Under the pieces are notes generated by a model. That model was not told the DNA's origin. It did no database searches and saw only the letters and a program-made list of their open reading frames with translations. Below, in pieces: positions 1 to 11,522 of a DNA stretch of 64,000 bases (positions are counted from its first letter, which is position 1; each line of letters begins with the position of its first letter). A program made the translations under genes and the position numbers. Source of the stretch: Distichodus sexfasciatus (Eukaryota; Chordata; Actinopteri; Characiformes; Distichodontidae); contig JAVGVS010000096.1 in assembly GCA_032718565.1 (NCBI GenBank), positions 864,228 to 928,227 on the forward strand, in the 5' to 3' direction.

Positions 1-2429
1 GAAAAGGCAGCTGCAGAAAAGGCTGGTGAGGCGAAATATTGATTCTGTACGTAGTGGCCATTTCCTGAGAGAGTTTGATTTGTCTGTCACATCCTGTTAC
101 AGCCAACTCGGTCGGCCGAACGAGAGCGCATCGCACCTTTTTTGTGCGGATTGGGTGAACATATTGAATTCCCCACGTTCGGTTATTATTGCAGGTGAAC
201 TTGATTTTCCCATTTTGCCGGATTTGAGCGAGCAATTTTGAAAGGCCTGAATCGAGTTATCAACGATGTGGGTGGCAAAGAGGAAAATCTCACTGTCCAA
301 GGATGAAGTACTTCAACACCTTCATTTTCTTCCTAATCTGAGGAAGTGATGGGAAATAGACCAGCAGCATTGGTGATCATAGAGGTATTTGCAGAGTTTC
401 CAGGTTTCTAATAAAAAATGGCAAGAACAAATATATTAGGATTAAACGCACATGGGGAGCTAATGTTGGAGAACAACAGTCATAGCACATGTTTTTAATG
501 CTCTTCCATCCAAACATTTTGTAATAATTGTGAGATTCTGATACCAGTTTGCAAGATTCAAATAAATTGACGGTTCTTCAATTCCAAGAGTTGCTTCCAT
601 ACCTTGATTTTCTGGATTCTCGAATTAAAACAATAAATTACAAATAAGGAGATGCAAAACTAAACTGCAGTGATAGTGTAAATGGCAGGATTTTGGTAGT
701 TTCCAACTATTCACATTTAAACCAATCAAAGAGGACATTAAGACCACAGGTGAAGTAAACAAAATCGGTTACCTCGTTATAATGGCACCTGGCAGTCACT
801 GGAACATACTGAGCAACAAGTGAACATTTTGTCCTTCAAGTTGGAAACAAAAAAATGGGCAAGTGTAAGGATTTAAGCGACCCTGACAAGGGCCAATTTG
901 TGATGGCAAGATGTCCAAAATTGCAGCTCTTGTGGGATGTTCCCAGTGGTTCCCAAAAGCAATCCAAGAAAGGAAATATTATATATATAATATTAGGAGT
1001 GTGGTCATAATGTTATGGCTGACTGGTGCATTTACTTCACATTACCAGTAAACAAAAAAATGATCATCCGGATGCAATTTACAAAGATTTTGCGTGTTTA
1101 ATTCATGACTGAAAAGGAACTATACTCAAATGTTTAGCACTCTACATTAGTTCATTGTAATCTAGAAGCAGTCTAGTCTTTGATTTGTACAAATATTAAT
1201 GGTGGATTTATTGATGCAAATTTCAAAGATGCAAAATTACTTAGTTCTGAATTTTCTGTAATTGAGGAGTTCATTTTTATTCGACATCCTGTGATGTTTT
1301 TGTTCCTATTAAATCATTTCCACTCGTAACCCAACTCATTCCTTAAGTCTCTAATAAATTTAGTGGGAGATCATATCTGGGATTTTACAAAAATCTAAAT
1401 GCTCAGAAGGTAGGAGTAAAGCAGTTTCCCCCCTCTGAAAGCCTGTTAATTACACTATTCATTTCAATTATCGACACACCTGAATATGATCAATTTGTGT
1501 GATTCCAAGTAAACAAAGGCGATTCCCAACAGAGTCAGACCTCGTAGCGCTTCTAGCTGATTCAGAAGATCTTAACACCACTTCGAATCACAAAATAATT
1601 CACTTTCTCTTCCTCACTCAGAAGAGAAATGTGCTCCCTGGAGTGTGTAAAAGCCGCAAACACACACACACCTACCGAAGCTCCCCCTCCTGCCAAACAA
1701 ACACCCTGACACGCACTTAGCTTGCCGTACATATTTACCCCAGCAGCCAAATCAAATTATGCGCACATCCTACAGTACTCCACCGCAACTTCCTTACGCT
1801 GTGCCGCATTTGGAGCGTGGCACTGAGAGATCCACTTTTCCTTCTGTCTTTCTCTCTCTGCCGACTCCCGAGTGGGCCGAAGACAGTCGTGGCTTATGGC
1901 GTTTCCCTGAGCAGTTTGGGAAAGAAAATGCATTAATTAAGGCCGACAACTTCTTAGGTTAGTCAGTGTCATTGTGCTCCGCCCGCCATTTGCATTTCAG
2001 AGCACGGTGCCACTTTGTGCCAAAATAAGGACACTTTCCATAAACACGAATGACATTTCTTTTATGTTCAGCCTCCAACGCATCAAAGACGATTCGAATA
2101 GATACACCAAGGTTATGTGTGATAGTAATCAAAAGAATTGTAATTGTAAAAGGGAAAGAAATCGGCTCGTGCTCAAACTGGAATAGAAATGAGCGTTTGT
2201 TAGCGTAATCGTGAGGGAATAAAGAGGTTGGAAAGTAGTGCTGCCTTCAAACTGGGGAGTATCTGAGAGCAACTACAACAAAAGAATGTTTTTTAATGAT
2301 TTCAACATATTGCTACAGCCAAGGTTGGTATGTAGGTTGCTGAGAATTAAACTTTAGTTTTCCTAGTTAGATTCAAAGCAATATATCAAGCATTTGAGTA
2401 ATCTGCTACCTGACTTGTGTACAGTTATA

Positions 2430-2560
2430 TGACCAAGAGTCCAGCTCTACCACCATTGGGACCCTGTGCAAGACCCTTAACCCCAAGGTGCTCCACGAAG
2501 ACCGGCCTAGTAATTAGAAAATGTATAAACGGCTCTGGTCAAAAATGTAAGCCTTTCAAA
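2430..2560 (+). repeat. SINE fragment
   Basis: ACCAAGAGTCCAGCTC, CCATTGGGACCCTGTGCAAG and ACCCTTAACCCCAAGGTGCT match the middle of the second SINE type (compare 57470-57530). Neither end is preserved. Confidence 0.5.
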
Positions 2561-4442
2561 AAGCTGCCAGTAAAGCTACAATCAAAACTTTCTGAACTAC
2601 AAAGCTGCAGCCCAACCCCTAAATGTTGACGACATGATTGGATTTGTGAAGGTATCATTTCTATGCTCATAAATAATGCATATGTCGTACAGGGAAGAGG
2701 ACAAAAAGAGCTTAGCTAGCCTAGCTGGTCAGCATTTTATAATGGCTCATAAAGGTCCAGTTGACATGTGGAAAGAATAAGTTGTGTTTCAGTACTTTCA
2801 GCCAGGGTCTGGTGCCAAATCAGATTTGCACACCACTATAAACTGAAAGCATTACCAGCTTGATCAGTATCAAACTAGGCATAGAAGTCTGTGCTGGTCT
2901 GTTGGGAAGCAGAGTAAAAATGTATCGTCCTTTGGTCAGTTTTTGAAAAAGAAAGATGAAAAATGACATCATTACAGACTTAAATTACCCAACTGTTGTG
3001 ATTTTAATGAAACTCATATTGCTGAGCTTTGGTTTGAGCACTGAGATGGTTGAAGCTAGGGTAAAGTGACCTCTCCACCTCATTTGTATGGTTTAGTGGT
3101 TATAGACCAAACAGCAGACATTGTATAATTAAAGCGAAATGAGCTAAGTGTCACGCTATATTGTAATTCTTCCAGAAAAGATGCTACCGTCCAACTGGCT
3201 GGTAACAGAGTTTTATTTTTCCACCAAAGCTAATTTTGCCCACATTTACTGTAGCTCTTGGCATGAGTTAATTTTGGACCCTGCCTACACACTAAAAAAC
3301 TAACACTAGATTTCATAGTAATGAAAAATGAAGCCTGCTTTAAAAAAAAAAATAAAATCTTAAATGTACCATAACGATGCCTTTATCTATGTCTTGCACC
3401 AAAATATTCAAGAGAAACTGAGCTTAAACATTAGTTCTATTGTTGGTTTAATATTGTAAGGAATTGTGAGGTTGAAAATGATAATTCTTGCGAATTGCAA
3501 CCACAGTTTTCATGTCCCTTTGAGGACTGTGAAAAGAGAACTTTCTGTCTTTTATTAGAGCAGCACAATTTAGCATTTCATCATTGGGCAGATTGTTAAT
3601 AGTAAATACATTCGGAATTTACTGATCTGATTCAATAAAGGTAACTGCATGTATGAATGAATATATGTGAATGAATAAATGAAATATCTAGGCAACATAA
3701 ATTTTAGTTTTCTTAAAAATAGGATGGTTCACACTCCTAAAACTCTTTTTACTAACATATAACTAACTCATTTTACTACACATATGATATATTCAACCAT
3801 TATTTATTATGTAGAATTACTGATTCTTTCCAAGTACAGCCCCTCAAGCATCAGGCCATTTTTATATTGCAATGTACTGTATATTGCAGAAAAGGATGTA
3901 ATTTTTCCCTGTATTGTACAGCCATAAATTCATCTTTGAATGCTGTTCTCAAGAGTATTTGGCCTTCAGGATGCTACTTCATAATTTCGCCTGGAGATAA
4001 AAAACAAAAAAACAAAACAAAACAAAAAACAAAACAAAACATAAGTCATAATAGTAGCACGTGCTACAGGCTAATAAGTCGAGTAAAAGCTTTTCATTTT
4101 GAGTGTGTAGAGACGTCCCATCATTAGACCTTGACATATTATTAATGTACATTTAAGTTCCTCTAATGATATTTTATACATACATTTCATGCAGATTGCT
4201 GTCTGCACCTACCAGAAGCTGTCAGTCAGTCGATAAGACTTTCATTAGTTTTATCACAACACAGTGTTCAGCGGAGCAACAAAAACCCCACCATTACATG
4301 AGTCATATCCACCATGTTTTGTTTATTGGCCTAATATGATACCCGAGGAACAGATGCGCACACCTCATTAGAGGCATTCAGAAAACTGACTCCTTACTGT
4401 GCAACACCCAATTATATAGGCACCAACTTTAGTGCCCCCCTC

Positions 4443-4466
4443 CCACACACACACACACACACACAC
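4443..4466. repeat. (CA)12 microsatellite
   Basis: Twelve CA units directly follow a C-rich stretch. Confidence 0.95.
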
Positions 4467-4725
4467 CGAGTTTAATTGGCGTTCTCTTGCATCAACACAC
4501 ATACGGTTTTAATAAGTTATGGTATGACTACAAACTATAGCAACTGTTGAGCTCCTGTGGCATAAATTGACTTAAGGAGTTCTAGCTGGTGGCTCATTGT
4601 TCATTTTGAGTGTGGAACAGTGGCAGTGCTGAAAAGCTCTCTCCTCGTTTTGTCCTTGCACTTAGTTTTTAAAACGATCACGACCGCTGTTTTGTCATAA
4701 GGTGGCCTAAAGGAGTCGGCTAAAA

Positions 4726-4757
4726 CATTCATTCATTCATTATCTGAAGCGTTTAAT
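4726..4757 (-). repeat. 3' tail remnant of the (TGAA)n SINE family
   Basis: In reverse complement it reads ATTAAACGCTTCAGATAATG followed by (AATG)n, the 3' end of the SINEs at 40131 and 51746. Only about 30 bases remain. Confidence 0.45.
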
Positions 4758-5430
4758 GTCTGTCAACGTCAATATGAGCAGATTAACTGTTTATATGCTG
4801 GTAATTTGCTATTCGTCACTCACTGTATTACTGAGCATTATTACTTTGGCTTAATGAGGCCTGAGCATTTGAACCAACCCATCATGTAGCTAGTAATAGA
4901 ATAAGGGGAGCAACAAAATGGTTGTGTCCAGAAATCAACATCCAAGCCCCGTAGTGGTCAGTGTAGTGCTATCTGAATTGTTTTTAAAGACATGGAATAG
5001 CATTGGGAGGAAAAAAAACAATCTTGAAGGAGGAAAATTACTGATTGAACTTGAAGCTCAGTTATGGGGGTCCAGCATGTGCCTTAGAGCCGTAACCACT
5101 TCTCAAACATGCTTCTCGGCCTCCTTCAACGCGCCACCGCCTTCCAGGTGAAGTCCCTGGGCAATTCTAAAGTGCAGGCCCGCTCTCTCCTGCTCATGTC
5201 AGTGCTCGTCTCCGTCACGGCTCCCAGTGTCCTTGAGCACATCCCTGTGCTACTCCTGATTCCACGTATTCTCAGAGCAGAAGGCAAAAAGCCATTTCTA
5301 GTCATTCCAGGTGGAAGATCATGACAAGATTAGTATGCTTAGAGATTTAACACAGGATCTTGTTCTTGGATGTGCTTATTTAAGGATGGTGCTCAGAATG
5401 CAAAAATTACCTATCTATATGCATATATAT

Positions 5431-6450
5431 TAGGGATATCACCGAAAATTTGGCCACTGAACAATTTCAGCCGAAAACGGCCAAAAATGCATTTTCAGTT
5501 TTCGGCCAAAAGAGTTTTAAACACAGCCAAAACAGGATGTTTTGATGTGATCAATCTAAGAAAAAATAAAATAAAAAAAAAGCAAGAAACGACTTTTAAT
5601 TATGAGCGGACACTCTCAGCCCACGTCTGCCTTTATGTGATTAAAGCCAAACCGAAGCAAGGCATTATCTGACACGCCCACTCGCTATCGTCCTCTCCTA
5701 CCTGGGATCTGTTGCAGAAGGACGTCTAAAATACAGGCAGAGTTTTCGCTGTCGCTAGCTGTGATGGAGCTCAATGTCTATGATGTGATGTTATCAGAAG
5801 GCGAGTGATAGAAATTTTGGATCGCCCACTTTGACAGCTTCCTCATTAGAATGTTTGTTATGCAGCTCGTCGGTCAGCTGTGTAAACACACGCGCAAGTG
5901 AGTTTCAGTGCTCGCGACACTTACATGAAACGCCACACGTTCAGTCAGATCTTCCCCTTTATTACAGACAAAACTCATATTTTAGCTGAAAAAAACAGGG
6001 TTCTACTCTCAAAACAGCCATTTATAGAGCATTTCTAGTGTTTGTTTTGGGCGCGAGTCCTAATTGGCTCAAAGTTACCCAAGACTTAAGTATTTCTTCA
6101 TTTTAAATTGATCAGGAAATGTTAGAGAGTAACCAATAGGAAAAGATAAATATAGCAAATCCTTTTTTGTTATCAAATAATTTATTTTTATTTTTTAATT
6201 AATTATTATTTATTTTTAATTTATTTTATATAAGTCAATAAAACAGACACTGTTCTCACTACTTCTAGTAGTTACATCTAGTTTCAGCACTTTTATACTA
6301 CATAAAGCTAAAACAAATAATAATAATATAAAATAATGTATTTATAACTCTTCACATTTGACTGCACTTGACTTTAATGCAGTTTGTATTTTATGAGAGA
6401 AGATATTTAATTTTACAGTCTTTCAGCAGTCAGTTATAGGTCTGTAGTCT
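5431..6450 (+). mobile_element. hAT-like element sharing its interior with family 2, right end lost
   Basis: The left end TAGGGATATCACCGAAAATT resembles other fish hAT termini but differs from the family-2 end. The interior at about 5900-6160 is recognisably related to 12020-12345 in the nested family-2 copy (for example TTTATTACAGAC, ATTTTAGCTGA, GTTCTACTCTCAA and ACCAATAGGAAAAGATAAAT). No matching right terminus is visible, so the stated end is approximate. A 100-codon frame at 5370-5672 overlaps the left end and is not a gene. Confidence 0.6.
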
Positions 6451-6589
6451 ATTCAGGAGTGGGGCCAAGTAAAACATTTAATTTAGAATTTTATTTTATT
6501 TGATACTGTGCATTGTTGGAATCTGAGTTTTGTAATTGATTTATTCTTTGAAGCATGCCTTCATATATGTATATATATTCATCATATAT

Positions 6590-6860
6590 GTTATTATACA
6601 ACCCTTGTGTACGCTGTGAATGGTTCACAGCGCGATTGGCTGTGAGGAACAACGGTGTGTATAAGACGAAAGCGCTGCCACACTTGTTTACGCCATGTGA
6701 TTCTCCGCATAATAAACCGTTTACAGTCACTAGCGAGATAAATTTCATTTCGAGTCAATGTGGTGTAGCGGGCAAGCAAACTTTTGTACAGCTCCGATGT
6801 CGGGCTCGGTTGTTAGTCAGCGGTGGTGGTAAAGCCTCTCATGTCTTTTAGTGAAGTCTC
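6590..6860 (+). repeat. Possible solo LTR
   Basis: Within 270 bases there are, in order, an inverted CCAAT box (GATTGGCT, near 6635), a TATA-like GTATAAGACG (near 6660), and AATAAACCG (near 6710) followed by U5-like sequence. That is the order of promoter and polyadenylation signals in a retroviral-type LTR. No TG...CA termini or target duplication could be fixed and no internal retroelement sequence adjoins, so the call is tentative. Confidence 0.3.
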
Positions 6861-8419
6861 CAACTTGGACGTAAGTCTGGAGGTAAATTTGTTAACTGCT
6901 GGCGTTGAGATAATAGCAACAGGAGGGCACACATCATAAAAGGAAGTGGATATCAAAAATGCTGAAACACAAACTGCATGCAAAATATATGCTGCTGATA
7001 GTATCACCTAATAAGGTACTCTTCACTATCTTATTAGTGCTGCAATTCAATTAGTTGGTTGTTTAAATGCGTTATTTTTCATGAATCTAAATTTCAAGAA
7101 TAATTAAATATGTATCCATATTTCCTTGTACAGTATTTCTCAATGTACTAAAAGGTATAAAAAATGCTGATTCATTCGGAATAATTTTATCCCTTTATAT
7201 AAGAAGCACTGTGCACATTTTGTTTGCTTAGCAATTAATAGAATTTAGTAGCCAGTATGTCATGTAAATTTATGATAAAACTGTCAAATTTGTTTCAAGA
7301 AACCAAAATGTGGCCATGAGAGGTAACCACACTTGTGTATTCGCTGACAGCAAGCAAACCCACACTATGCCTGTAAGACAGCTGTTCACTTTTGGTTGAT
7401 CCTTGGCCTGCTATTTAAACTGATCTTATCAAAGCATGTAACTAAATCTACAACAACTGTAGTTGATCTTAATACAATTTTAAATCATTAAAATATAAAA
7501 GTATAACCATCTGGAACTATACAGTGGGTTACGAACAATCTGGTGACCATTTCGTTTGGAACACTAAGACATACCTACATATGGTGTCTAACGAGTAGAG
7601 ACAACGGAGAAAAAGCACTGATAACACTGATAAATTAAGCATGCAAGCTGTTCTTTCCTGTTTAATTTGGTTACTGCTGCCTTTTGAACCGAGGTCTGTG
7701 CTTATGTGCCAATGGAAGTTCCCATCATAATTATTCATTCCCTCATTATATCTAATGCACTACATTTGAATGCATTAGGTTTGCGTAGCATTAAAAATTT
7801 GATTTCATTACGCTAAAAGCTCTTCTTTGCATTTGTCTCTGATCATTAATAAGAATGGTCCTGGAGAAGAGGGAAAAAAGAGAGAGAAATGTCTCTCCAT
7901 TATCACCTCATTATCACTTTTTACTGTCTTCAAAAGTGTGTATACCCATAGGGCCTGGTTAACTGAAGCCATTAGCAAGACCAAACTTTCCTGACTTGTG
8001 CAAAGCCAGGCACATGGCCAGTGTGTATTAGTAGCCAGCGTCTGATCGGCAGTTCTGCAGTTAAATGAATCCGTTTTCAGCACCTGCTGTCCATTTTCAA
8101 AAAGCTGGTCTTTACTCTAATGGTTTTCTGTAAATGGGTAATCTCTGATTAGAGTTGGACTGGGCGACACAGCTTGAAAAGAATTTTGCAAGAAACAATC
8201 CATACCGTGATTAACGTGGCACAAACGTTTTGTTTACATTTCAAACAAGTCAAACTTGCAACAACTTGTTTTGCTGCTTGAAACAGAGCAGAAACAAATG
8301 CTATACAATTCATTATATCATTCGCTCAGATTTAAGTATAATATGATCAAATTCAAGTAACTGGTATATAAAAATGACAAAATTACAGAAGGCAGGATTT
8401 TCCAATATGGGTGTCCAAA

Positions 8420-8632
8420 TTTACATTTACAGCATTTAGCAGACGCTCTTATCCAGAGTGACTTACATTTCCTAATTTCAGGGACAGTTCCCCTGAGAGC
8501 AACTTAGGGTTAAGAGTCTTGCTCAGGGACCCAATGTTGGTAACGCCAGAGGTCAGATTCAAACCCACAACCTCTTGGTCCAAAGGCATGTGTCCAACCA
8601 CTAGGCCACCAACACCCAAATCTCAAGCTATA
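8420..8632 (-). mobile_element. Second type of tRNA-derived SINE
   Basis: It starts with TTACATTTACAGCATTTAGC and GACGCTCTTATCCAGAGTGA, in reverse complement the common teleost SINE 3' end. It ends with a tRNA-like head carrying GGTTTGAATCTGACC (B box) on the minus strand. CCAAAT on both flanks may be the target duplication. Confidence 0.8.
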
Positions 8633-8730
8633 TTAATAGAACATGCTTAATTTAACACTTGGATGCATGCAATTCCACCAGTATGCTAATTCTAGTCCCT
8701 GTGACATACACCTGCATTAAGTGAATTTAG

Positions 8731-8952
8731 GTGAGTGATTATTTGTCATTGTGAACACAGCACAGCACACAGCACACCACAACGAAATGTGACTTCTGCA
8801 TTTGACCCTGTCCGTGAAGGAGCAGTGGCCGCCAACCTTTTGGCAGCACCCGGATAGCAGTGCTTGGGGACAGTACGTTGATCATGAGTACCTCACTGGT
8901 ACCTTTGGATCATGATGCTGCCTCCTTAACCATTGTGCTACCAACTGCCCCA
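8731..8952 (-). mobile_element. tRNA-derived SINE, GGGGCAGTTGG family
   Basis: Minus-strand copy. The family has a tRNA-like head beginning GGGGCAGTTGGTAGCGTAAT, a centre with GGTACTCATGAGCAAGGTAC, and a 3' part ending TGACAAATAATCACTCA. This copy is diverged and its head lacks a good B box. Confidence 0.85.
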
Positions 8953-9651
8953 AAATGCAGTCCTGCTTAAATTTCGTTATTGACTTCTAAACTCGCTTTG
9001 ATACTTCAAATTCTTTCACTCACTCCTCTATTTTGGAACCAATTCATCCACCTTTCAAGCTATTACCTATTCTCTCCAGCCCGGGAGAGTGATCTGATTG
9101 GGGGGACTGGTGTGGGACATACATATGTATGTGAGTTTGCAAACTAGTGATGACACACTGAATATATTTAATATAGCATCCAGCCCTGTAATCATGGCAA
9201 TGAAACTATTTTGAGATAATACGCCAGCAAGTTGTATCCTTAAGACTGATGTTCCTAATAAAATGGCCAGCGAGTGTCCATTGTGTAACCTAAAGTAATA
9301 TGATTGATGCAAAGTCAGCCTTAGGGCTCGGAAAAGCGGGATTAAATGCTTACAGCAAACAAATTGCCGTTTGTCCTGCAGCAGACAGCTTGCAGAGTCA
9401 CCTCTCATTAATTCATTTCTCTTTGTCATTACAAAAATTCCCATACAGAAGTTATATTTGTTCAGGCCAATAATGTCCAGCAAGACTGTCAACAATTCCC
9501 AGCCGATCTCGGAATGCAAAGGCAAGCACATGAATCCCGTCAGACACATTAAGCTGCCAGCGGCATCGTTATGAACTGCTGGCCGTGCGACTGCGACTGG
9601 AGAGGTGGCTGTTCAGTTCTGTCTTCGTAAACTTAAACTGTTCTGATTTTT

Positions 9652-10096
9652 ATGCCTCGTGGTTTATCTTTTGGTTTGAGTGTATGCACTTTGGGAGGAT
9701 TGAAAAATGCTTTATTACTCCATATGCTCTGGACATGCCCCAAACTATCACACTTTTGGGATTTGATCTTTGAGACTTTTTCCAAAATCTCTGGTAAAAT
9801 GATTAATCCATCTTTCACTATTGCATTGTTTGGCGTTGTCCCTGATGAGGTTGAGCTACCTACAGGCCAAGCTGACATGATAGCCTTTTGTTCACGTCTA
9901 GCCAGAAAACTTATTCTGCGTAAATGGAAAGATTCCTCACCTCCAACGTATGGACACCTGGATCAGAGACACCATGCAAAACGTACAGTGTGAGAAGATT
10001 TGCTATGCTACTAAAGGGACTATTAAAAGATTTACCAAAACATGGCAGCCATTTTTAACATTTCTCAAAGATTTGGATGCTGGTAGTTTCACTTGA
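9652..10096 (+). pseudogene. C-terminal remnant of a LINE-1 ORF2 (reverse transcriptase)
   Basis: The first frame holds the zinc-ribbon-like motif LLHMLWTCPKLSHFWDLIF that follows the reverse transcriptase in L1 ORF2 proteins of fish. At about 9930-9950 the frame shifts by +1. The second frame then carries WIRDTMQNVQCEKICYATKG and TKTWQPFLTFLKDL up to TGA at 10094-10096, matching the extreme C-terminus of these proteins. The polymerase and endonuclease domains are absent. The motif order and the shift identify a decayed, non-functional fragment. Confidence 0.72.
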
Positions 10097-10111
10097 CTGA
10101 TGTACTAATAA

Positions 10112-10810
10112 CAGTGGTGGAGGAAGTACTTAAGTTCAGTACTTAAGTAAAAGTACAAATATCCTGCAAAATATGTACTCAAGTAAAAGTAGAAGTGCTA
10201 CATCAACAATCTTACTTAAGTGAAAGTACTATGTACTTACTTTTAAATTTACTTTAAAGTATTTTTTTTAAGTAAAAGTACTCACGCAATGGGTTGTCTC
10301 AACGTCTGGGCTGTGCCATTTTGTAAAAGAATGTAGATATACTGACTTAGGCCTGTACTGATGTTATTGCTCGTGTGTGTGTATTGAAAAGTTTGGTGTG
10401 CTTATTATGCGTGCACTCTGCAATACTGTGAATGTCTGTTGAAAGTCTCGTCCTCTTGAAATCAAGCCACTCTACCTGCTCGTGCTGCTACTAGACGCGC
10501 GCTCTGCCATCATTGGCGCTAATAAAGCCACCAGATTGGTTGGCAATGGCAAACAATGCCAGAACGCAATCAGTAGGCTAACTATTTTTTCATGCAAGAT
10601 TTTGAGGAAATTGTGTTCATGAAGTGTAACAATTAACGGCATAAATTGTAGAAATGTAGTGCAGTAGAAAGTACAGATAATTGGCGCAAAATGTAATGGA
10701 GTAAAATAAAAAGTATGCATTATTATTTTTACTTAAGTAAAGTACAGATACGTAAAAATTTACTTAAGTACTGTAACGAAGTACAAATACTTTGTTACAT
10801 TCCACCCCTG
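10112..10810. mobile_element. Non-autonomous hAT element in the LINE-1 3' UTR
   Basis: Termini are CAGTGGTGGA and TCCACCCCTG. The flanks carry a perfect 8-bp duplication ACTAATAA (10104-10111 and 10811-10818), the hAT hallmark. Both ends are rich in AGTAC/ACTTAAGTA motifs that can fold on each other. The 699-bp interior has no transposase. Confidence 0.93.
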
Positions 10811-11522
10811 ACTAATAATATGTGTATGCTGACACCTGTGGGCTTTTTTTTTTGTTACTATAGTTTTTGTCTTTTGGTCTAGCTTGGGGGAGGGGGTCTT
10901 TTGATTCTTTGTTCTCATGTACAACCTGAACGTTGTGGATATTAAGAAAAATGCTTTGTTAAAAAAGTCTGGTCAGTTCTGCTGTAAGACGGGATAGATA
11001 GTGAATATTCCTTCCTTCATGTCCAGCCTGCGATAAGAAGGTGAAAGTGGTGTTTCAGAATCTTATGGCTAATTTGTAAAACGCGACCAACTTTGATCTA
11101 CAGGTTGAGTTCTGCAACCTTTGTGTGCGAGCTCTGTGTCAATGAGCTTGCTAACCTTCTTCGTTTGAATTGCCTCAATTATATGTACTTGCAGCAGTAA
11201 AAAAACTAAAACTGTGCAAGCGGCATCAAGGAAATAACAAAATCTCTCTGAATCAGCAACGTTCTTTTATGCATGAGCGTGCAGTCACCGTACAGACGCT
11301 GAATTAATCTTGGGGAAAATGAATGATACTGTCGAGGGCTGTTGGTAGACTGCAAGAGAAATATGGGCTGTGATATAACCAACTGTGACTGAACTCTCTG
11401 TCCCTGTGCAGGCATGCATGATTATAAATTTACACATATATGCGCACATCCACACACAGGGAAAGAGTAACTATCAAATAACACAAATTCCCATTTTTAT
11501 GATAATTGTTCGTAGTTTCCGT

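Larger units (their letters stand above)
1..5430. other. Intronic sequence, left end, no gene
   Basis: AT-rich unique sequence with many in-frame stops. Only the SINE fragments near 2430 and 4726, the CA repeat and a 20-base palindrome AATATTATATATATAATATT at 975-994 stand out. Frames of up to 86 codons show no domain or splice context. Confidence 0.7.
6870..9650. other. Intronic sequence with two SINEs, no gene
   Basis: Outside the SINEs at 8420 and 8731 I see unique AT-rich DNA. The longest open frame (9067-9549, minus, 160 codons) has no recognisable domain; see the rejected list. Confidence 0.65.
9652..10965 (+). mobile_element. LINE-1-type retrotransposon, 3' end fragment
   Basis: The fragment keeps only the last part of the reverse transcriptase ORF and the 3' UTR. 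After the ORF ends at 10096 the UTR is interrupted at 10112-10810 by a hAT element. It resumes with a T-rich and G-rich stretch (GGGGGAGGGGG near 10888) and ends in GTTAAAAAA near 10965. Short 3' copies like this are typical of 5'-truncated LINE insertions. The 5' boundary is uncertain because the coding remnant is degraded. Confidence 0.75.

Noticed and set aside
9067..9549. 160-codon minus-strand open frame in the adgrb3 intron
   Set aside because: No recognisable domain, no signal peptide or splice context. Codon use looks like non-coding DNA, and the plus strand is open over part of the same stretch.
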